From Mariniblastus fucicola (GTDB taxonomy: Bacteria; Planctomycetota; Planctomycetia; Pirellulales; Pirellulaceae): a DNA stretch of 64,000 nt. Every line of letters starts with the position of its first letter. The first letter of the stretch is position 1. The position numbers were made by a program, and so were the translations under genes. Location of the stretch: assembly GCF_008087665.1 (NCBI RefSeq), contig NZ_CP042912.1:6448001-6512000 (forward strand), written 5' to 3'. The notes below the pieces were generated by a model. The model worked only from the letters and a program-made list of their open reading frames with translations, was not told the DNA's origin and searched no databases. Positions 58,060 through 64,000 of the stretch are shown in pieces.

Positions 58060-58116
58060 CGTAGCGACGGCTTCTAGCCGTCGTTCTGTTTTCGACGGCT
58101 AGAAGCCATCGTTACG
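58060..58116. repeat. Family-D hairpin between hisG and hisCB
   Basis: 24-base arms CGTAGCGACGGCTTCTAGCC (58060 onward) and its inverse ending at 58116, with two mismatches and a 9-base loop, ten bases after the hisG stop. No T tract, so more likely an mRNA-stabilising or processing hairpin or a dispersed repeat than a terminator. Confidence 0.8.
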
Positions 58117-58136
58117 TTCCAAATATTGACATCTCC

Positions 58137-59825
58137 ATGGCCTACAATCCACCCAAGTTCAAGAACGAAATCGACTTGCACCTGTCGAGCAACGAAAGCC
58201 GTTGTCCGATCGAAGACCTTGCAGCCGAATTGGCTGACCAGGCGGAAATCGTTTCCCGTTACCCGAACCACTTACCGCTCCAAAACGCAATCGGCTCATT
58301 CGTCGGCGTTGATCCGGGACGCATTGTGGTGACCGCGGGAGGCGACGATGCGATCGATCGTGTGATTCAACATTCGATCACGCCGGAGCGAAAGAAGATT
58401 GTTTGCCATCAGCCCTCGTTCGAGATGATTTCGATCTATGCCGGCATGTACGGAGCAACGATCGACGCGCCGGCCTGGCTGGGCGGCGATTTCCCGCTGG
58501 ACGATTTTCTGTCGCGGATCGATTCCGAAACAGCAATCGTGATCGTGGTGACTCCGAATAATCCGACCGGTGGACTGATTCTGGCTGACGAAATTCGAAA
58601 AATCGCCGACGCTGCGAAAGCCGCCGGGGCTCGACTGTTGGTCGATAATGCCTATGTCGAGTTCGCGGACTCGGATCCGACAGCTGAAATTGCCAGCCAC
58701 GACAACGTTTCGATCGTGCGAACGTTTTCCAAAGCGATCGGCCTGGCTGGAATGCGAGTCGGCTACTTGATTGCCAGCGACAAAGATTACGCGACGACGA
58801 TTCGCGATGCTTCCGGGCCGTATCCAGTTAGCTGCGTTTCGTTGGAGACATCTCGCCGCGCGATCGAGAATTTTCCTGATCGCATGCGTGCAAACGTTTC
58901 GCAAATCAAACAGATTCGCAGGCTGCTGGATGAAGTCATCACGAAATGCGGCGGCAAAACCATTCCCTCCCAAGGCAACTTTATCCTGGCCGAATTCGCT
59001 GACGCAGAGAAGGTTTGGGAGCAGCTTGCTGAGCAAGGAATCGCTGTGCGAATCTTTCCCAACAGCGATTTATTAAAAGGCAAATTGCGAATCACTTGCC
59101 CAACCAGCCAGGGCGACTTGGTTCGACTTGGTCGGTCGCTCGCCAAAGCATGCGATGCGGATGTCGATGTGATTCAGGACGTGGTCATGCCGGATCACTA
59201 CGCGGCCGAAGCAGGCTCTACCGACGCAACGCAATCGCCTGAGGAGAAATTCACTTCCTCCACCAACCGCGAAACCAAAGAAACCAACATCCAGATCGAG
59301 CTCGATCTCTACGGCACGGGCCAAACCGAAATTTCAACCGGCATTGGGTTCCTGGACCACATGCTGACCGCCCTCGCCTTCCACAGCAGCATGGATCTGA
59401 AGCTAATCTGCGACGGTGATTTGCACATCGACGACCACCACACCGCCGAAGACTGTGCACTCGCACTCGGCACCGCGATCGATGAAGCACTCGGACCGCG
59501 CCGTGGTATCAAACGTTTTGGTTTTGCCTACGCTCCGCTCGATGAGTCACTGGCTCGCACGGTGATCGACCTCAGCGGAAGACCGTGGCCAGAGATCCAC
59601 CTGGATCTGGAACGTGAAATGGTCGGAACGTGGGCCTGCGAGAACATCGTGCATTTTTTCCAGTCGTTTGCGATGACGTTAAAATGTTCGCTTCACGTCG
59701 ATGTTATTCGCGGCACCAACGATCACCACAAAGCCGAAGCCGCTTTCAAATCGCTGGCCAAAGCACTCCAGCAGGCGTTGACGCGAACCGAAGGCGCCGT
59801 GCCCAGCACCAAAGGCGTGCTGTAA
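58137..59825 (+). CDS. HisC-HisB fusion: histidinol-phosphate aminotransferase / imidazoleglycerol-phosphate dehydratase
   Basis: 562 residues. Residues 1-345 are a class I/II aminotransferase of HisC type: [20 protein letters not shown], and [15 protein letters not shown] with the PLP Lys199. A linker (about 346-375, [20 protein letters not shown]) leads to a complete HisB dehydratase at 376-562: [43 protein letters not shown] and [12 protein letters not shown] with its manganese-binding His residues. Catalyses steps 7 (dehydration) and 8 (transamination), which are consecutive, so channelling is possible. hisC-hisB adjacency is common, but a single chain is unusual. Confidence 0.93.
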   Translation: MAYNPPKFKNEIDLHLSSNESRCPIEDLAAELADQAEIVSRYPNHLPLQNAIGSFVGVDPGRIVVTAGGDDAIDRVIQHSITPERKKIVCHQPSFEMISIYAGMYGATIDAPAWLGGDFPLDDFLSRIDSETAIVIVVTPNNPTGGLILADEIRKIADAAKAAGARLLVDNAYVEFADSDPTAEIASHDNVSIVRTFSKAIGLAGMRVGYLIASDKDYATTIRDASGPYPVSCVSLETSRRAIENFPDRMRANVSQIKQIRRLLDEVITKCGGKTIPSQGNFILAEFADAEKVWEQLAEQGIAVRIFPNSDLLKGKLRITCPTSQGDLVRLGRSLAKACDADVDVIQDVVMPDHYAAEAGSTDATQSPEEKFTSSTNRETKETNIQIELDLYGTGQTEISTGIGFLDHMLTALAFHSSMDLKLICDGDLHIDDHHTAEDCALALGTAIDEALGPRRGIKRFGFAYAPLDESLARTVIDLSGRPWPEIHLDLEREMVGTWACENIVHFFQSFAMTLKCSLHVDVIRGTNDHHKAEAAFKSLAKALQQALTRTEGAVPSTKGVL

Positions 59826-59959
59826 GGTGGCATAGGCTTCCAGCCTGTGAACGCGATGGCTGCACTGGCTTAAGTCAATCTTCCATCAAGACCTCCCCGA
59901 TCCTAAAAACACAATCAACTACCCTTAACACAGATCACAGGCTGGAAGCCTATGCCACC
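59826..59959. repeat. Family-B inverted-repeat element between hisCB and hisH
   Basis: Left arm GGTGGCATAGGCTTCCAGCC begins one base after the hisCB stop; right arm (TCACAGGCTGGAAGCC then TATGCCACC) ends at 59959. The arms are nearly identical to those at 34739-34888. The right arm contains the hisH start codon (59952) with GGAAG five bases ahead. Confidence 0.87.
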
Positions 59960-60560
59960 GAAAATTCAAATCATCAACACCGGCGTCGCGAACATCCACT
60001 CGCTCCAGGCGTCCTTCGATCGCATCGAAGCACCGTGGGCTCTGACCGAAAGCGCCTCCGACATCGAATCCGCATCGCACGTCGTCCTTCCCGGAGTCGG
60101 CGCGTTCGGCGCTGCCGCGGCTGCACTGGACAAGCTCAACTTGCGCGACGCGATCCGTTCCCGGCTGGAACAACCCGACAAAACAACGCTCTGCATTTGC
60201 CTGGGATTACAACTTCTATGCAACGAAAGCGAAGAAAGCCCCGGGGCAAAAGGGCTGGGGGTCCTTGACGCCAAAATTGAGCGATTCTCGCAGGACGTCG
60301 CCGTCCCGCAGCTTGGCTGGAACGCGGTCGTGCCCCATGAAAGCTGTGAGACTCAAAAATTTCCGACCGGTGAAGCCTACTTCGCGAACTCCTTTCGACT
60401 CGGTTCGTCACCCGCCGGCTGGGACTACGCTACGACCGACTACGACGGCGGTTTCATCAGCAGCGTGTGGCGTGGCAAAACATTGGCCTGTCAGTTTCAC
60501 CCCGAACTATCGGGAAAATGGGGTCAGACCCTTTTAAAAGGCTGGTACGAAAATGCTTAA
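59952..60560 (+). CDS. hisH: Imidazole glycerol phosphate synthase, glutaminase subunit
   Basis: 202 residues. The class I glutaminase is complete: VLPGVGAFG, catalytic Cys in CICLGLQLL, and the His/Glu pair in CQFHPELSGKWG. It supplies ammonia from glutamine to HisF for ring closure. The start ATG lies within a family-B repeat arm; no later in-frame start would keep the first strand (KIQIINTGVANIHS). Overlaps hisF by eight bases, so the two subunits are translationally coupled. Confidence 0.95.
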   Translation: MPPKIQIINTGVANIHSLQASFDRIEAPWALTESASDIESASHVVLPGVGAFGAAAAALDKLNLRDAIRSRLEQPDKTTLCICLGLQLLCNESEESPGAKGLGVLDAKIERFSQDVAVPQLGWNAVVPHESCETQKFPTGEAYFANSFRLGSSPAGWDYATTDYDGGFISSVWRGKTLACQFHPELSGKWGQTLLKGWYENA

Positions 60561-61314
60561 GTCACGAATCATTCCATGCCTCGATGTTAACGATGGCCGC
60601 GTCGTCAAAGGCGTGAAATTTCAGAACCTGCGCGACGCCGGAAGTCCTGTCGAGCTGGCGGCTCACTACGAAGCCCAGGGCGCCGACGAACTGGTCGTGC
60701 TTGACGTTTCGGCGACTCGACAAGCCCGCCTGGCGATGCTTGAAACGATCGAAGAAGTTCGCAAACAGCTCTCGATTCCGCTGACCGTTGGCGGTGGAGT
60801 TGGATCGGTTGAAGACGCCGGCCGTTTGCTTGGTGCCGGCGCCGACAAGGTCAGTATCAACTCGGCGGCCGTTCGCAATCCGGACCTGATCAACGAAATG
60901 GCTGATCGATTCGGAGCCCAGTGCACGGTCGTGGCAGTCGATGCAAAACGCGACACCAGCCAGGAAAACTTTTGGCAAGTCATGACGCGGAGCGGGACTC
61001 AGGGTGAACCGCTTGATGCCGCGAAGTGGGCGGGCGAAGCACAACAACGCGGCGCCGGTGAGATTTTGCTGACCAGCTTCGATCGAGACGGAACTCGCAG
61101 CGGCTACGATCTGGAATTGATGGACGCCGTCGTCGCGGCTTGCAGTTTGCCCGTGATCGCATCCGGTGGAGCCGATTCGGTGCAACATATGGTGGAAGCT
61201 TTCGAGCACGGAGCCCACGCGGTCCTGGCGGCTTCCATTTTTCACGACAAGAACATGACCGTCGCGGACGTCAAACGCGATCTGGCGAAGATGGGCATCG
61301 AGGTCCGACAATGA
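60553..61314 (+). CDS. hisF: Imidazole glycerol phosphate synthase, cyclase subunit
   Basis: 253 residues, the usual length. TIM-barrel signatures: RIIPCLDVNDGRVVKGVKF (catalytic Asp11), TVGGGVGSVEDAGRLLGAGA, KVSINSAAV, and LLTSFDRDGTRSGYD carrying the second catalytic Asp; Phe replaces the usual Met in that motif. Forms the synthase with HisH, releasing IGP and AICAR. Its stop overlaps the next start (ATGA). Confidence 0.96.
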   Translation: MLKSRIIPCLDVNDGRVVKGVKFQNLRDAGSPVELAAHYEAQGADELVVLDVSATRQARLAMLETIEEVRKQLSIPLTVGGGVGSVEDAGRLLGAGADKVSINSAAVRNPDLINEMADRFGAQCTVVAVDAKRDTSQENFWQVMTRSGTQGEPLDAAKWAGEAQQRGAGEILLTSFDRDGTRSGYDLELMDAVVAACSLPVIASGGADSVQHMVEAFEHGAHAVLAASIFHDKNMTVADVKRDLAKMGIEVRQ

Positions 61315-62300
61315 TCATCCCAAAAGTTTCAATTTTCGCCGAATCAATGTTGGTCGAACAACAGGAAAGCCTGGTCGCCAAACTGAAACACTGGGGCTTT
61401 CTCGGCAGCGCGTTTCTGGTCGTCGAAGGTTCGGGCAACGAAGCGTTTGCGGGTTCGTTGCTCAAAGTCATCAAGAAAGTCAGTGGCTTTTGCGATCTGC
61501 TGATCCGATTCGATACCGCTTCGGACGACCTCGCGATTGAAATGCTCAACGTCGGAGCCAGTTCGCTGGTCGTCGGATCGGCTTCGCAAACCGAGCAGTG
61601 GCCGACGGTTCCAGACGATCGCATGCGGATCGATGCGGACTTGTCGGACGTCTATTGCACCGAGAATCTGGAATCCAACCCGAATATCATCGCCGATTTT
61701 TTGATCGAGCGACTCAAGAGCGATCGGCCTGACGGAATGTGGCCGACCGTGATTTGTGATCAGTTGGGAATCGCCCTTGGGCTGGCGTATTCGAATGAAG
61801 CGAGCCTGCGACATGCGATCGCAACACGTAACGGCACCTATTGGTCGCGTTCGAGAAATGAGCTTTGGGTTAAAGGTGCGACCAGCGGAGCGACGCAGCA
61901 ATTGCTGGGCATTCGACTGGATTGCGATTCGGATTGCCTGCGTTTTACGGTGACTCAGGGTCCGCCCGGCTTCTGCCATAAAAAGACTCACACCTGTTTC
62001 GGTGAAGAGCGTTCGATCGCAACGGTTTTGCATCGGTTGGCCGAACGAATTGAATCGTCGAACGAGAAATCGTTCACTCGCCGCTTGGCGACGGACGCCG
62101 GTTTGCTGGAAAAGAAATTGCTTGAAGAAGCCAAAGAACTTTCCGACGCCAGCCAGGAAGACGATCGCTACGAAGTCGCCTGGGAAACCGCGGACGTGTT
62201 TTACTTTTCGTTGGTCGCGATGCTCAAGAACGGCGTCGGCCTCGACGAAGTTTATGCTGAACTCGCGCGGCGCATGAACCGGGTGATTCGAAGGGATTAG
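61311..62300 (+). CDS. hisI: HisI-HisE bifunctional protein with fungal HIS4-like N-terminal domain
   Basis: 329 residues, ATG overlapping the hisF stop (ATGA). Residues 140-235 are phosphoribosyl-AMP cyclohydrolase (SRSRNELWVKGATSG; DCDSDCLRF; GFCHKKTHTCFGE) and about 235-329 the phosphoribosyl-ATP pyrophosphatase (SFTRRLATD; LEEAKELSDA; WETADVFYF). Catalyses steps 2 and 3. Residues 1-138 are absent from ordinary bacterial HisIE and resemble the N-terminal region of yeast His4 (LNxGxSSL, then SDRPDG before the HisI part), as recalled without a search. hisD follows three bases later. Confidence 0.92.
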   Translation: MIIPKVSIFAESMLVEQQESLVAKLKHWGFLGSAFLVVEGSGNEAFAGSLLKVIKKVSGFCDLLIRFDTASDDLAIEMLNVGASSLVVGSASQTEQWPTVPDDRMRIDADLSDVYCTENLESNPNIIADFLIERLKSDRPDGMWPTVICDQLGIALGLAYSNEASLRHAIATRNGTYWSRSRNELWVKGATSGATQQLLGIRLDCDSDCLRFTVTQGPPGFCHKKTHTCFGEERSIATVLHRLAERIESSNEKSFTRRLATDAGLLEKKLLEEAKELSDASQEDDRYEVAWETADVFYFSLVAMLKNGVGLDEVYAELARRMNRVIRRD

Positions 62301-62303
62301 ACT

Positions 62304-63560
62304 ATGCTAAAAATCATACAAGCATCCGAATTCAACGCTCAATCATTTCCGCACTCGATCGATGGGGAGACTCTGGGTGTTGCCCAATCGATCGTCGATG
62401 ACGTCCGCGAAAATGGTGAAACAGCCATTCGAAAGTACGCTGAAAAATTCGGCGAACGAACTTCCGATCAACCACTCCTGATTCCGCGAGAAGAACTCGA
62501 CGCCGCGTTGGCTCGGATCTCAGCCAAAGATTCCGACCTGCTCCACCGAGTCAGTGCACGGATCCAAAAGTTCGCCGCCGCTCAATTGAACTGCCTCAGC
62601 GAGCTAACGACCGAAGTTCCTGGCGGCAAAGCGGGCCACACGATCGAACCCATCGAACACGCGGGCTGTTACGCTCCGGCGGGTCGCTATGCCCTGCCCT
62701 CGACCGTCATGATGACCGCCGTTACAGCTCGCGTCGCGGGTTGCAAACGAGTCACCGTGGCCTCGCCCAACCCGTCCGACATGATCCTTGCAACTGCAGC
62801 GGTTTCTGGCGCTGACAATGTATTGGCGGTCGGTGGAGCACACGCGATTTCTGCGATGGCTTACGGATTCGACGGGCTTGATCGATGCGACATGATCGCT
62901 GGCCCGGGTAACCGATTCGTCACCGCGGCGAAGAAGATTGTGCACGGCGACTGCGGCATCGACATGATTGCCGGGCCCTCAGAACTGGTTTTGGTCGCCG
63001 ACGAATCTGCCGATCCAGCGACCGTTGCCGCGGACTTACTCGGACAAGCCGAACATGACGATGACGCGAGGCCGTTTCTGATCACGACCAGCGCCGCCAT
63101 CGCCGACATGGTTTCTCTGGAAGTCGAAAAACAGGTGAAGGAGCTTCCTTCCTGCGAGACAGCTACGACATCGATCACCAACAACGGTGCTGCCATCGTT
63201 TGCGATTCGATTGATCAAGCCATCGACATTTGCAATCGCATCGCGCCGGAGCATCTTGAGCTTCACGTCGAAAACGCCGATTCGGTCGCGGCGCAAATCC
63301 GCAACGCCGGCTGCATTTTCATCGGCCACAATTCCGCGGAAGTCTTCGGCGACTACGGCGTTGGACCGAACCACACGCTGCCGACTTCCGGCACCGCTAG
63401 GTTTACTGCGGGACTGAACGTGTTCACTTTCCTTCGCGTGCGGACTTGGCTAAAGCTCGACGCAGCACCTCCTGAATTGGTTGCCGACACCGCGCGACTG
63501 GCGGAAATCGAAGGACTAATCGGACACCAACAATCGGCATTGCGACGGTCGACGGAATAG
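62304..63560 (+). CDS. hisD: Histidinol dehydrogenase
   Basis: 418 residues. Zinc- and NAD-dependent, last two steps of histidine synthesis. Visible: AGCYAPAGRYALPSTVMMTA, IAGPGNRFVTAAKKIVHGDC, GIDMIAGPSELVLVAD, DLLGQAEHDDDARP (Gln/His zinc ligands), APEHLEL and VGPNHTLPTSGTARF. Three-base gap after hisI. Last gene of the operon before the CRISPR array. hisA is not encoded in the window. Confidence 0.96.
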   Translation: MLKIIQASEFNAQSFPHSIDGETLGVAQSIVDDVRENGETAIRKYAEKFGERTSDQPLLIPREELDAALARISAKDSDLLHRVSARIQKFAAAQLNCLSELTTEVPGGKAGHTIEPIEHAGCYAPAGRYALPSTVMMTAVTARVAGCKRVTVASPNPSDMILATAAVSGADNVLAVGGAHAISAMAYGFDGLDRCDMIAGPGNRFVTAAKKIVHGDCGIDMIAGPSELVLVADESADPATVAADLLGQAEHDDDARPFLITTSAAIADMVSLEVEKQVKELPSCETATTSITNNGAAIVCDSIDQAIDICNRIAPEHLELHVENADSVAAQIRNAGCIFIGHNSAEVFGDYGVGPNHTLPTSGTARFTAGLNVFTFLRVRTWLKLDAAPPELVADTARLAEIEGLIGHQQSALRRSTE

Positions 63561-63615
63561 GTATTCGTGACGACAGTAAAAAACCTGATTCATTATCGTA
63601 TAGCTGGAAGCAGCA

Positions 63616-64000
63616 GTTTCAATCCACGCGTCCGTGAGGACGCGACAGGGGGAAAGAAAGTACGTCAGCGGCGGACGGGTGTTTCAATCCACGCGTCCGT
63701 GAGGACGCGACCGGCTCGAATGCATCGAACCGATAATCAGACGGCTGTTTCAATCCACGCGTCCGTGAGGACGCGACAGCCTGCGGAGCCACAAAGCTAC
63801 AATGAATGGCTTGTTTCAATCCACGCGTCCGTGAGGACGCGACTAGTGGCTATGACCGTGGGTTCTTCCCGGACGAGGTTTCAATCCACGCGTCCGTGAG
63901 GACGCGACGCAATGAGTAGGTTTGGTTACGCGATCGAACATGTTTCAATCCACGCGTCCGTGAGGACGCGACTTTGTTGATATCACCAGCAACAAAAGAG
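63616..64000 (-). CRISPR. Type I-C-like CRISPR array, truncated by window edge
   Basis: Six identical 31-base repeats start at 63616, 63681, 63747, 63813, 63878 and 63942, separated by spacers of 34, 35, 35, 34 and 33 bases; a sixth spacer is cut by the window end. In minus-strand orientation the repeat begins GTCGCGTCCTCACGGACGCG and ends GGATTGAAAC, the 3' tag typical of type I-C crRNA. Transcription should therefore run leftward, with leader and any cas genes beyond 64000. Spacer targets are unknown. Confidence 0.95.

Noticed and set aside
63567-63899. Open frame across the CRISPR array
   Set aside because: It translates the repeats (recurring SIHASVRT) and has no independent support.

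Overview
The window looks like a chromosomal segment of a marine-type planctomycete (Pirellulales-like). No rRNA or tRNA is present to fix the lineage; the inference rests on family content. That content includes an SHD1-domain beta-propeller protein, a DUF1080 sugar-hydrolase-like protein, a Tat-exported Gfo/Idh/MocA oxidoreductase, an ECF sigma factor overlapping a Ser/Thr kinase with TPRs, a large BNR/sortilin-like protein, a PEP-CTERM protein, a PadR/permease-prefix pair, and many small interspersed inverted repeats between genes.

Layout. 1-8.4 kb: two paired, metal-site-degenerate amidohydrolase-like exported proteins, a small LRR-like protein, a Gfo/Idh/MocA oxidoreductase and a giant SHD1/propeller protein. 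8.5-16.7 kb: an accessory stretch with two RAYT (Y1/REP-associated) transposases, each lying among inverted repeats, an RTX-like protein with a strong terminator, a mobile mystery protein A/B (XRE + Fic) pair and a BNR/sortilin-like protein. 16.7-28.4 kb: RsgA, a RecQ-TrmK-methyltransferase operon coupled by GTGA overlaps, a CHAT/TPR protease-like protein, and an icd-hypothetical-trmN6 operon. 28.5-39.5 kb: LuxR-type regulator, intradiol dioxygenase, ECF sigma/kinase pair, PEP-CTERM protein, TatD, DUF1080, an orphan C5 cytosine methylase and a PadR operon with a clear promoter and operator. 39.7-44.8 kb: an exported archaemetzincin, a His-rich protein, 3-methyladenine glycosylase and a peroxiredoxin-glutathione peroxidase fusion. 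45.1-51.3 kb: a sucrose operon (fructokinase, sucrose-phosphate synthase fused to a phosphatase domain, amylosucrase, sucrose-phosphate phosphatase) behind a near-consensus sigma-54 promoter. 51.4-56.5 kb: an ABC exporter pair, a SUFU-like protein and a second LuxR-type regulator. 57-63.6 kb: a histidine operon hisG-hisCB-hisH-hisF-hisIE-hisD. 63.6-64 kb: the leader-distal end of a type I-C-like CRISPR array that runs off the window.

The most notable part is the histidine operon. A 17-codon leader ORF with five His codons (56991-57044) is followed by mutually exclusive hairpins and a U-tract terminator before hisG, which is the architecture of a ribosome-mediated attenuator. The operon also encodes an apparent HisC-HisB fusion and a HisI-HisE protein whose N-terminal domain and motifs resemble fungal HIS4, with hisD three bases downstream. 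hisA is not in the window.

A second theme is that small inverted-repeat families are built into gene boundaries. One supplies the start codon of hisH and probably of an amidohydrolase gene, and others supply stop codons of the PEP-CTERM and TatD genes.
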